Positions 12,401-22,962 of a stretch of 64,000 bases of DNA are shown here, piece by piece. Each line of letters begins with the position of its first letter. The stretch's first letter is position 1. The stretch covers positions 62,001 to 126,000 of the forward strand of contig QJNS01000036.1 in assembly GCA_004154925.1 (NCBI GenBank). Direction: 5' to 3'. The DNA is from Monosporascus cannonballus (Eukaryota; Ascomycota; Sordariomycetes; Xylariales). Under the pieces are notes generated by a model, which saw nothing but the letters and a program-made list of their open reading frames with translations, did no database searches and was not told the DNA's origin. Both the position numbers and the translations under genes were made by a program.

Positions 12401-13334
12401 CTATCCGATCTGCCAGCACCTCTTGTGCCCCGACAGCAGTATATCCCACGGCGTGGGGATTTACAACAAGTTCATGCTCCAAACTTTCAGGGTCAAGTAA
12501 TACAACCCCCCTCTGGGTATCGAAAAGATCTGCCCAGGTAAGTTGTAAGGGCGCTCCGATGTACGTAACGCTTCCTTGTAGATCTCTAGTTTGCTGGTTT
12601 GTGACTTGGAGAATCGCTTGGTGGCTGTGAAAGTGTCCGGTAAATGTCCTTGCCAGCGGTGCAAAATTACCCACACCGGTAAGGCCGGGATATCTCATGG
12701 GCCTTCCGGCCTCACCAGTCTGCGGATCAATGACGTGCTTCTGAGTTATGGCCCGGTTAACCGCCAAATGTCCAAACCCCAGCGTCGTGGCGGCTTCTTT
12801 AGGGTCCAGGTCACGGAGAGCCTTAACAATTTCGCCTTGTTCTTCCCGGAACGGCATTACAAATACGCGCTTTCCATCCCATTCGTGACTTGCTATCTCT
12901 GAGTGGAGCGTTATGAATGGAGCCAACCGGGATATAGATAGCGCTGCCAAGGCCGAAGTGGTGTAGTCACGACGATAAGCTAAGTCATGGTTGCCCAAAA
13001 TAATATTGACGTGTGGTACAACGCCGGTTAGCTTGTCCAAGAAGCGGTAGCATGCCGAGAGCACATGTGTTGGCTGTGAAGCGCGTGTCGTGAGGAGGTC
13101 ACCGCATATGACGGCGCGAGAGATGTCATATTGACGTGCAGTATAAGCGATCCAATCCGCCGTACGAATAACACGATCAAGGTCGTAAGGCTTGAAATGG
13201 ATGTCGCTCATCAATAGCCAGCGGAGTTTCACCTTCATTCTCAGCTCAGCTACGCTGGTGCTTCTCGCTTGAGACCGTTCAAAATGCGAACATAGTAATG
13301 TGGCAAAAATGTCGCTGGGATCACCAGAAAGCAT
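9483..13334 (-). CDS. Fused Mre11/SbcD-type nuclease and Rad50/SbcC-type ATPase
   Basis: One intronless 1283-residue frame carries both halves of a DNA double-strand-end processing complex. Residues 44-46 (DIH), 78-79 (GD), 114-117 (GNHD), 188-189 (GH) and 233-236 (GHFH) are the ordered metal-binding motifs of the Mre11/SbcD phosphoesterase. A linker with a capping-like part follows (about 290-500). The Rad50 half then starts: Walker A GHNGAGKST at 531-539, a long coiled-coil stretch (about 650-1120), ABC signature SGGERKR at 1164-1170, Walker B YMLVDEAFDSLD at 1193-1204, and the H-loop His at 1230. In the known complexes these are separate proteins that process DNA ends using Mn-dependent nuclease and ATP-driven clamping. 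No CxxC zinc hook is visible; the nearest is CISEC near 936. The first Met is at 13334, but Met33, just before the nuclease domain, is a plausible true start. Eukaryotic Mre11 and Rad50 are normally unfused, so this is an additional, probably acquired, gene. All catalytic motifs look intact. Confidence 0.9.
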   Translation of the reverse strand: MLSGDPSDIFATLLCSHFERSQARSTSVAELRMKVKLRWLLMSDIHFKPYDLDRVIRTADWIAYTARQYDISRAVICGDLLTTRASQPTHVLSACYRFLDKLTGVVPHVNIILGNHDLAYRRDYTTSALAALSISRLAPFITLHSEIASHEWDGKRVFVMPFREEQGEIVKALRDLDPKEAATTLGFGHLAVNRAITQKHVIDPQTGEAGRPMRYPGLTGVGNFAPLARTFTGHFHSHQAILQVTNQQTRDLQGSVTYIGAPLQLTWADLFDTQRGVVLLDPESLEHELVVNPHAVGYTAVGAQEVLADRIGVKEVQDKHVMITGKLLRHEYVSTRDRLIKLGVRSVRDLKPVAVEWQSGSMSLGKTVLPDDIQNQPDTGRKIREELGESRPPSPAQPLAVSSLGQMADGTERKPFGLAEMVKEYVSSLDLGALLDDRREILTLVGKRLLEVSKQPRDKAARAVKYKDMLDLSPRSTLFLPSTDTPGPGMAQNIFAAQPVSIEITNFLSVQGTLRLDFKLQFQPGINFIVGHNGAGKSTIIEAITWCQFGQCIRGGLGVNDVVNDVVKKNCSVHLTFANGYTISRYRKHKEFHNRVIIKRDGMIQTQFEGPNAKSTQASIDDLLGVDFSTFVRIVVLGNESTASFLSSTPLEKRQLIETVLGLEVLDGGAEICKSMLNEVDKELGDIRSQVEAKTHTIGYLTSRVKQMDEKLRCLRDEAASLTKEMQIEQQKQAVMYNEKELERNKLQEELQALQPSPESRGALLSIRKDVSQAQDEVDKLGVLTRLAQARASVDRERAIIEQNAKATKRQLNHLEKNLEHLLEENSTLEAPASATQGDKDKKSTEASSGQGFLLSIASAFHNLWTFILQLAGPAARRKRGMGEQAAFRAGEAVRRWDEHVRAVAGLSKDVAETQDKVANMMESIANLHRDVANRTCISECDVDLAVRRCTAREALSIPGQLTAAIEQLRTLTKREIDLQCAYESQKEKWLRKQSDLEEYDKKINMTKKGWADLLHQLRFTLASKEQEIATNEGHLEADAKSLVKYRQEACELDRKAEGIHSHREIFAFWQSAFTRRQVAASTATFRGFVIERHLGELNRLLTQILMVMYQDARYARTATTGALKALFEADSEDNYYDNEEGKNISVLEPSLSIASTLDYAKKSGGERKRVDLALFFALFMISEFRSPYRAGYMLVDEAFDSLDEAGQASVLKWCRWSAKRLTYLFVITHSQSLVRIAEEEGAAEGGVGASVVTAKAGDRGTELEVNGVRIGIPHVSGREHRA

Positions 13335-13989
13335 TTCCTACAACAATTTGCCAGGGTTGGTCAATGCTTACGCTTTAAAGCATTTACAAATTCTACCAAT
13401 CACGTCTTACATACGTAAGTATCTACAGGGATCGATAGGGTTTGCTCTACCTAGGTACAAGATATAGCTTAAGGAGCAAAAGGGCAAGAACAGGTCCTCG
13501 CGTTCGTGCCATCCGCATCGTCACGTGCCAGCCCATGTGATTGATTCACATTTTCCATGGCGCATTGGCACCCTCTCCTGAGGCACTTCGGCATTCAGGG
13601 ATTGCACCCAAAGTCAGCCAATCAAAACCCCTTCGACATCCATTGCGCAGTAGCTTTTGAACTCTCGCCCTGAATTTTATACGCAAACGAATTATATGTT
13701 ATCAGAAGCAATGCAAGTGTGAGTCCCGTACGTAGTACCACCTCCACTTTTATTTCAACACGAATCTCCCACCCGATTTTCTGCTCGGTATCGCCAAGCG
13801 CATGCAGCGGATGTTCGTCAGCAGCGACAGACCTTTACTATCCGAAGTCAATTGTGATACCTGTAAGATTCGTTTCCTCCTTCGCTCCGAAACGGAGAAG
13901 AGCGATGGAAAAGTATGTGGTCTGTTTTCAGAGGGCTATGTAGCAGAAGCATGGATGCGGTTTGGTCAATTCCTGACCGACTTCCATCG
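13335..13989. other. Upstream region of the fusion gene, no gene recognised
   Basis: Ordinary-composition DNA containing the likely promoter of the minus-strand fusion gene. The short plus-strand frames (for example 13719-13943 and 13802-14041) have no recognisable features. No convincing TATA box was seen. The region ends at the 5' LTR of element A. Confidence 0.5.
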
Positions 13990-14360
13990 TGTTATGACCC
14001 AACTAAGGGAGGGTCTGGGAAACGGTCACTTGGTGACCTAAACAGGACCCAAGTGGGTGGAAATCACGTAACATGGATCCGGAATAATCCAAAGAATTTA
14101 ACGGGATCCATACAGTTATCCGATATAGATCCGGAATAATCCAAGGGATCCAACGGGATCCAAGAAAAAATATATATGCTTATTATTTCTATAGTTTAAA
14201 TAATATTAACTTATAATAATAATTCGTTACTTAAAATATTTTTAATATTACAAAACATAACATCTTATTATATTTATTACTTAAAATTTTACGATATTTT
14301 TATTAATATATATTCGTATTATTACGGTTTAATAATTAATTAAACTTTTTAATTATTATA
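13990..14360 (+). mobile_element. 5' LTR of Gypsy element A
   Basis: It starts tgttatgacc and ends near attattata, before the conserved post-LTR sequence cgttataaat also found beside the 5' LTR of element E. U3 (to about 14165) is unmutated and contains repeated ggatcc motifs and tcacgta. From the TATA region (atatatatgc, near 14170) onward the LTR is heavily AT-converted and aligns with R-U5 of the solo LTRs at 46488 and 38397. This sharp RIP border lies within one LTR. Confidence 0.75.
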
Positions 14361-16221
14361 CGTTATAAATTTTTATTTAATAATATTATTAGATTTTAAG
14401 CAAAATCGCCGATATTATATCTACTAGCAAACAGCCCGAACAACCCATTTACTAGGTTTTTAATACTTCGGATACTAGAATGGAATCCGAAAAAAAGAGG
14501 AAAAACTTCGCCTTTTTCGCGAAAATTTTTTCAACACCTGAATATTATAAACGAACGTATCGTTTAACTTAAGAAAAATAATAATAACCTTATAACGTCC
14601 TTTTAAGCCGCCCATAAAAAGCTTAAGAATTTTTTTTTTCTAAAACTGGAAAACCCTTTCGAACGAACCAGGTTATCCAGCTGAATTCCATCAAAAAACC
14701 AAAACAAAATCCTTAAACATTTTAAACCAGAACTTTTCGACGAAACCTCAACTAAGTTATAATTATTTTTAACTTAATACCAAATATATTTCGGGTATTT
14801 TCCTATTCGACTTATTACGTTATTTATATAAATCGAATTTATATTCGGATAATTTACTAGAAATACGGTTATTTAATTTAAACCTGTTAAAAAAATACGT
14901 TATTTTATTAATTAAAAATCGCAACCCAAAAATAATATAAATTTATAATAATTCTAAATAATTTATATAAATATTAACGAAAATATTTGAAATAATAAAT
15001 GAAAAAATAAAAACCGTAATATAGATTTAATAACTATATCAAAAATATTTAATATTTAATTACGGTAGTACGTTCGTTTAATTAATATTTAAATTAAATT
15101 AAAAATAGAAAATATTAATAGCTAAATTTTTCGACGGCTTAAAAAAGTACAAAAATGTTTTAAATTTAACCGGCCTAATTATTTATCAGATTATATCGTT
15201 ATAGCAATCAAGATGGACGATCGACAATACATCTGGCGTATTAAAAGCATTAAAGAGAAAAATAATAACAAGCTTTGATATATAGCCAATATTAGCGCTC
15301 CTCGACGCGGTAACATTTTTTACGGCACGGAACCAGAACCTATAAAATTAGGAGCTACTTACAAAAAGAACTAGAACCAGACTAAATATTTTAACTGTAA
15401 TAAGAAAGGGCATAAGGTAACATGGTATAAGGCCCAAAAAAACCCCGTCAGAACAACTGAAAACCTGTATCCGAAAAACAATCTAAAGAAAATCAAAAAA
15501 TGGAAACAAATCCATTAATATAATTCGGCCTAAGTACGTACCAGGCCTTCTATAACGAAAATTCCAATAAAAAATTACGAAAAACCAGAAAGCTAGCTTA
15601 ATAAACATTGCCAATATTATAAGAAGTATTATAAGAATAATTACGTAAATACCGGAATTGGACAGAAAAAGTCTATCCCGAAACCCCTAATCGATACGGC
15701 AAAATACATACCATACATTGTCGATAACGAAAATATCCCGATTACGAAAAGTAAAAATAATATATTTATAAATAAATTACACGTATAAATTATAAAGGAT
15801 TTAATTTTTCAAACTAAACTGGAAATAACAAAAACGATAAATAATAATATCGATATTTTCGATCTATAACCCTAGAAAATATTTAACAACTAGCCGAAAC
15901 AAGAAGCTGGCTTAAAAAAAATAATGTCTACAAAAAAACCCTTTTTATTGTTATTAATAATATAATTATTAAACGAAAAACAAATTAAACCAGCACATAA
16001 TAAAAAAAATGCAGTCGAAAAGCCGTTACAAATTTTTATTTTTAATTAATATTTATTATAAACTCTTACGAAAAACGTTTATTAAGAAAGAAATATATAA
16101 TTTATAAATAAACTTTGAAATAATAATTAATAAAACGCATAATAAAATACATTCGAAAATATAAGAAAATAAATTACTTAAGAAGAAATTAAATTATAAC
16201 AAAATTAAAAATAATTAATAT
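14361..16221 (+). pseudogene. Element A gag and protease region, RIP-degraded
   Basis: The plus-strand translation with stops shows Gypsy-type gag. Near 14400-14560 the reading KIADIISTSKQPEQP is shared in degraded form with the antisense strand of elements D (about 38000-38115) and E (about 52300-52440). Near 15390-15425 a nucleic-acid-binding zinc knuckle remains as FNCNKKGHKVTWYK, with the last Cys lost. Near 15690-15790 a stretch reading LIDTAKYIPYIVDNENIPIT matches the same position in element E (50999-51286 minus) and may be the protease/spacer region. The gene is cut at 16221 by insertion of element B and resumes at 22963. Confidence 0.6.
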
Positions 16222-16402
16222 TATAATGAGGCTTTATGGAGCTCTATTATAGAGCATTGGACAAACGCTGGTACCAAGCAGCACTAGCGCAGCCCCTTAT
16301 ATACGAACACATACAATTATATTTTCATCTTTCCTTTTTTTAACTAAAAAATAAACTTTTATTATCAACTAATTTTAAACCGCTTAAGTAAAGCTTTTTA
16401 CA
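16222..16402 (+). repeat. Left LTR of element B
   Basis: About 181 bp. It shares with the right LTR the core acaaacgc(c/t)ggtaccaagcag and the run cactagcgcagc, followed by ttatatacgaacacatac and ataaacttttatta. The core is much less RIP-mutated than the element interior. Confidence 0.8.
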
Positions 16403-19400
16403 TATTTTCTAACTTATTATTTAACAAAGCAAAAAACGTTCGGGATCAGATATCAGGATTTTCGAACGTTCCTTACGGGGCTCAGTAAAGGGCCGTTATC
16501 GACCTAAAATTACAGAAGGTATTTAGCGCTATGACGAAAACTCTAATAAATTCGATAACGGCTAAAAAACAGCATATAAAATACCAGCTCGAAAAAACCA
16601 AAAAAAAGCATCCCAGCTCGGTAAGCATATAAAAACGCAGTATAAGGTAAATAAAAAGCTAATATAAACGGCCGAACAACTTAAAAATAATTTAATTACT
16701 TAATAAAAGCTTTTTACCTAATTATAAGTTCGAAACATAATAACTTTTACGAATATCGACCCTTTTTTAACTTAATAATAATTAAAAATATAATTAAGCT
16801 ATTCCGCAAAAATAGTTCGAACAACCAAACGGAAGCCGTTACCTTGGCCGAAGAAATTCGATAGGACAAAAAAAGAAATTCCTTGGATAATACGTATCTA
16901 TAACTTACAAATTCAAGATAAACGTTATTTTCGTAAAAGAAATTCGTAAACAATATTATGTTATATGCGAAAAATTCGAAACTAACATATAACGTACGGT
17001 TATTATTTATTATATTACCGAAAACTTGAATAAAACCTATAATTTCGTTAATTTTTTTTTAAATATTATACGAACAATATAATAATCGGCATAAAAAATA
17101 GCCGAATATTTTCGGAACTTAAAGTAAGCCGATAATACGAAATTCTCGTTATTTTATCTCTTATTCAAAAAATATTAATAAACGCAAAAAAAATTACTTA
17201 GCTAATAGAAACGAAATTTACGTTTTTAAAAAGAATATTAAACAAAAAACTTACTTAAATTTTAATCTTAATAAACCTTTTCAAAAGCTATAACGTATAA
17301 GTAAATAAAGTAATAAAAATTATTAAACGCCTTACAAAAATAACGCGGCAAAAAAGAACGAATAGTTTTTCAGCAGCCTAATCGAGTAATAATAATTAAG
17401 CGGGAAATAACCCAAATAATGATATAAATATAACGGGTATTTCGGTAATAAAATAACAAAAACAAAAATCCTAAATTTTACCCCTTACGCCGAAATAATA
17501 CGTACGATAAATAACTTAAAAAAAAACGAAATGTTCGTAAAACGAAAGACCTTTACTTACGTTACAGGCGTCCTAACTGCAGGGCGAACCGTTACCCGTT
17601 TTTACTAATAAAAAGACCGCAAAAAAGGATTAACTTATTAAAAACGTACAAAAATAAAAAATCGAAATGTAAAAGCAAAAAAAAAAAGTAACTTCTAAAT
17701 ATCAGCGTATTCGAGAATAAAAGGCGACCTAAAACGAAATAAAAATCGCGAAATAAAATATAAACGGCATTTTATTTATTATCGATATATATATTAATTT
17801 AAAAGAATTAGTAGAAACTTTTATTAATTAAAAATATAAATATTTTCCCGTAATAAACGAAGCGTTCGTAAAACGCTTACGGTTACTATATATTTTAATA
17901 TAATTATACAAATTAAAAACAATTCAAAAAGAAAAGCCGATAACGGCAAGAAAAAATTAAGAAAATAACATATTTAAAGATAAATATCGACGGTTTTAAG
18001 GCTAGAATATTCGCATATATTATTAATAACATTAATTGCTCTCTAATTTTAGAAAAACTTTAAATAAAACGTTACAATTTCGTATACGTAATATAAAAGC
18101 ACTTTTTAACGGTAAGTACAATAAGTCGTATAAAGGTTTACGAAAAAAGATACGAAATCTAAGGAAATAACGTACAAATAATTTGCAAAGCGAAAAAAAT
18201 TTTAATTATCGTTTTCGAGGCGGAATTTCGAAAAATAAAAATAATTAAAAAGATTAAATAAAAAATTTAATTATTTTCAATTATTTTAGCCAATATTAAT
18301 AAGGCGTTAACACCTAAAAAAAAGTGGAAATTAACGAAAAATTTCCGTTTAAATAAAAAGCATTTCGAAAATTATTTGACAAAAAATTAAGCAACGTTTT
18401 ACTCTTACCCCGCCTCAGAATAAACTATACGATCTTATTACGCAAAAACGAAATAAAAAAAATACTAATATTATGGAAGCATTTATATAATATAATTAAG
18501 GATAAATTGTTAACCTTAAGGAAAACCTTAACAGAACTTTTAGATAAAAGATATATCCGCGTAAATAATTCGCTCATAAAGGATTCGTTCCTATTTATAA
18601 AAAACCCGGAAAAAAACTGCGTTTTTACTATAATTATCGAGTATTAAATATAATAACCGAAAAAAACTATTACTTTTTACCCCTTATTTCGGAAACTTAA
18701 AGCTTATTTTTTTACGCTAAGTAATTTACAAATATAAACGTCTAAATAATATTCTATAAAATCAAAATTAAGGAGAAAAACGAATAAAAAACGGTATTCT
18801 GAACGCGTTTCGGCTTATACAAATAGCTGCTAATACCGTTCGACTTATACGGAGCTTCCGCGATTTTCCAGCGATATGTTAACAAGGTCCTAAGGAAGTA
18901 CCTCGACGTTTTCTGTTTAGCATATATAGATAATATCCTTATTTTTTTCGAATCCAAAAAGGATTATATGCAAAAGGTAAAAAAGGTCCTAAGCCGCTTA
19001 AAAAAAGCGAATTTAAGTTTCGATATATCTAAGTGCGAATTCGCCGTAAAAACGACAAAATATCTTAGATTTATTATTAATGCCGAAAAGGGGATACGAA
19101 TAAACCTCGAAAAATTACGCGTAATCAAAAAGTGAAAAATTCTTAAAACGCTTAAAAAAATCCGAAACTTTTTAGAGTTTGTAAATTTTTACCGCAACTT
19201 TATAACCTATTACGCGGATATATCGATACCGTTAATAACCTTAACTCGGAAAAAAACCTTATTTCGTTAAAAAAAAATAACGTTTAAACGTTTTAAAAAT
19301 ACCTTTATAACGGAACCGATTTTAATGTAATAAAATCTTAAAAAATTTATAATATTAAAAGCAAATAAATTAAAAATAATATATAGAAATTACTTATCTT

Positions 19401-22400
19401 AGGTTAATAAATTAGAGATATTACGCCCGGTTATTTATTATACCAAAAAATTAAATCCCGTTAATATTAATTACGAAATATATAATAAGGAATTTTTAAC
19501 GGTAATAAGTTACTTAAAAACGTAAGATATGAAATTGCGTAATGTAATAACTTTATTTAAAATTATTACCGATTACAAAAATTTAAAATATTTTATAATT
19601 ATTAAAAAGCTAAACAAATATGAAGTAAAATAATTAAAAGAATTATTCCGTTTTAATTTTTATTTCGAATTTTATACTACTTACTTAAATATTAAAGCCG
19701 ATATATTTTTATATAAGGAATAAAATATTTTTATAAAGGAAAATAATAACCGGAAAACCCTATGAAAATTTTAATTAATAAAAAATAAATAATTATTTAT
19801 ATTATTTACGAAACGTTAAAAATACATAAAAAATATAATAACGGTTAATAATACTAAAATTAAAATTATTAATATCGATTACGAAATATATTTTAGACGT
19901 TAAAGGCCTTACTTAATTTCGGAAACGTTTTTAAATCCCAGATTAAAAACCGTTTAAAACGGCCTTAATATAAAATATTTACGATTTTTATATAATAAGT
20001 TACCCAGGTAAAAAGGTTACGATAACGGTATTTTCGAAAAACTTTTTTAACCGGATATATATCGTATAATAAAGCAGCTCTGCAAAGATTATAAGGTATA
20101 AGGCCATAAAAATATATAAAGAAATAAGAAAAAAGAATTATTAAAGCCATTTCCTGTTTTCGAACGATTTTATAGCGGATTATCGATTAGTTTCATAACC
20201 GATTCAATAGCCGTTTTTAAATATAACTTATATTTTTTATTAATTATAATAAACTGATTATATGAAGTAGTAATCCTATATATAATATATTTAATAAACA
20301 TAAAAATAGATACGGAAATATTGGTAAAAATATATTAAAGATTTTATACCTTTTTTAGGTTATTATAAATAATAAGAGAATTAATTAAGTAAAGAAATTC
20401 TGGACCAGATTTTACAAATTAATATAAATAAAATAACGTTTTTTTACCGTATATTACCTAAAACCCGATAATATTATTAAAAAAGCTAATTAAAAAGTAT
20501 TAATTTATTTACAAATTTTCGTAATATATTTATAATAAAAATAAAATAAATTTATTCCGGGCGCGATATTTGTAATTAATAAACGATATATTATTTCGTT
20601 AAAATTAAGTTATTTTTGTTTTACGGATATTATGTTAATTTAATTTCCTAAATAAAAAGCAATTGACAACTAAAAAGGATTTACGTATAAAAACGGAAAA
20701 TTTCGTCAGGAAATTACGAAAAAGTACGGAATTCGCTTAAGCTGTAATAACGGCAGCCTAGTAAACTCAGAAAAAAAATAACGAATAAATACCGTTTTTC
20801 TGCCAAAAAATACGAAGTTAATAATAAAATGTATTTATTCTTCAAAAATATCGTTATCCCCTAGCTATCGAAAAACCTGGGATGGCTTTAAGCCAAATAT
20901 TAAATAACTAAAATAATTAAATTTTATATTATGGAATTAAAAATATTTAAAAAAAATTTATAACCATTTTTATATTAATTTATTAAGGCGTACAAATCGG
21001 ACCCTTTTAACGTTTTAAATTAACGCAAATACGTAACCCTTTTTTATTATCTTTAAAAGAAATAACGAACCAAAATTTAAAATGGAAAATATTTTCCAAA
21101 TCCGGACCAAAAAAAGAAAAAAGGTTTTATACGTTAAATCTAAATAAAATAATTAGATTATGTAAAACCGATTTAAAAACCGTTCGAAGAATTCGTAAAT
21201 ATAGCGGTTTTATAACAATTCGAAAAAGAAATACGGTAATATAACTATTAATAACGGACCGCAAATTTAACGTATTATCTAAAAACGGATAAATAAAAAT
21301 CCAGTTTAACAATACCGGCCGGATAGCATATAAATAATATAGAAAATCTGGAAAAACTGTTGAAAAATAATGTTATATAATTTGCAAATAAACGCTAAAA
21401 TAACGTTTCCGTTATTTATAAATAAAACATATTAAGAAAAAATTAAAAACTATAAAAATAATATACCAGTTATGAAATTATTTAATTATTTTAAAAACTT
21501 TATGAATTTAACGATTTATCTTACGAATTTATAACGTTAACATTATGTAAAAATTACGTACTTAAAACGCGCGATTATTCGGCTTTATTTATATCAAATT
21601 TCGACAAAGTCGGCATTTTTTTTAGCCGTCTAAATTACGATTACGAAGTTTTCGAAAATGTTAATAATACGATTATTAACAGCTATTAATTCAGCTTATA
21701 ACGTAAATTAATAAACGGCGCAGAAAAAACGCGGAAATATCGTAAAAAAACTTATATAACAGAATTTATTATTTTTATACTTAATACGTCTTTTATTATG
21801 TAAAGCGGAAAAACCGGCAAAACCAACAATTTAATTTACGTATAAGCAGCACATAAGCCAAGAACGAAAAACGTAAATTTGTCTCGAAACGAATAACGTA
21901 TAAAAGTTTAAAAATCAAAGGTAAAATTTCGGTACCCGCTTTTTCCTAGGTATAAATAACCGTTAAACCAAGGTTAACGGTAAAGGAACAATATAAAAAA
22001 TACGTAAGAAAAATAAATTTACCAGGGTTTTGGTAATCGTAATTATAAGCAATTTTGCAAAACGTATGAATTATTTAAAACAATTCGAAAATATCCAAAC
22101 GTTTATACGGGAATTATATTAAAAAATATTAATAAAAATAAAGAAAATATTTATATCAAAATCTTTATAATTATAATTAACGTAAACTTAATAATAAACC
22201 GCCTTTTTATTTATAATAATAAATATTTCAGAAATAACGAATAAATAATATATAAATAAATTATATATTTCGTTAATTTATAGAAAACTTATTCGGATTT
22301 TTGATAAAATAAATTATATAAATAAAATAAAATGTATTACAAATACGGGTAAAATATTTGTCCAGAATAACGTAAATACGTAACGTACGAAAGGTTTTGG

Positions 22401-22774
22401 CGGATTTTAATTTACTAAAAAGATTCGAAAATATAAAAACGTTTTTTATAAGGTATTTTCGCGGTATTATAACGTATTAATTAATTTTTAAACTGTTACG
22501 GAAAAATATATAAAACTATTATAATAAATATTAATCAGAATTAATTTACCGAATTTAATCATTATTATAATAAAATTAAAAATTAAATAAAAATGTAAAT
22601 ATATTTTTATATATAAACTTATTTAATATATAATTAGCCTATAATTAACCACTTAAATTAAGCTTAATTTAGAAATTAATAAATTTTCGAATTTCGAACT
22701 AATTAAAAGCTAAAAATTAACGCGATTATTAATCTTATAATAAACTAACCCCCTTTAAGAAAAGTAAGAGATAA
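16403..22774 (+). pseudogene. Element B gag-pol, RIP-degraded
   Basis: Stops in all frames. Reverse transcriptase is clear: near 18590-18660 a segment corresponds to the usual KKPGGKLRFCVDYRALN block (seen as KPGKKLRFYYNYRVLN). Near 18915-18935 lies the catalytic YxDD box, degraded to YIDNIL, followed by a well-preserved thumb segment to about 19270 (CEFAV, FLEFVNFYRNF). RNase H and integrase follow, more degraded. Short minus-strand frames in this interval (for example 16747-16953, 18754-18957, 19965-20150, 21127-21312) are antisense shadows. Confidence 0.65.
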
Positions 22775-22962
22775 TATAATAGGGCTATATGAAGCCCTAT
22801 TATAAAACACCGGACAAACGCCGGTACCAAGCAGCACTAGCGCAGCGCCTTATATGCAAACACACATAACTGTATTTTCATTTTTCTTTTCTTTTCTCTT
22901 TAGCTAGAAAATAAACTTTTATTAGCAACTAATTGCAGACGACTTAGGTGAAGCCTTTTATA
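22775..22962 (+). repeat. Right LTR of element B
   Basis: About 188 bp, a direct repeat of 16222-16402. Its central part is close to unmutated. Confidence 0.8.

Larger units (their letters stand above)
16222..22962 (+). mobile_element. Gypsy element B, nested in element A, TSD AATAT
   Basis: Two direct terminal repeats (16222-16402 and 22775-22962) bound about 6.4 kb of AT-rich internal DNA. The flanking pentamers are AATAT at 16217-16221 and AATAT at 22963-22967. A purine-rich tract (aagaaaagtaagag) precedes the right LTR, as expected for the polypurine primer. The internal pol reads on the plus strand. Because RIP enriches A and T, the TSD match alone is weak, but it agrees with the LTR ends found independently. 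Element A's gag lies before and its pol after this insertion. Confidence 0.8.

Noticed and set aside
9483..13334. Bacterial or phage contamination as the source of the fusion gene
   Set aside because: It lies in one contiguous sequence with RIP-mutated fungal LTRs on both sides and no bacterial operon or neighbouring phage genes; transfer into the fungal genome is more likely. Read-level checks could still overturn this.
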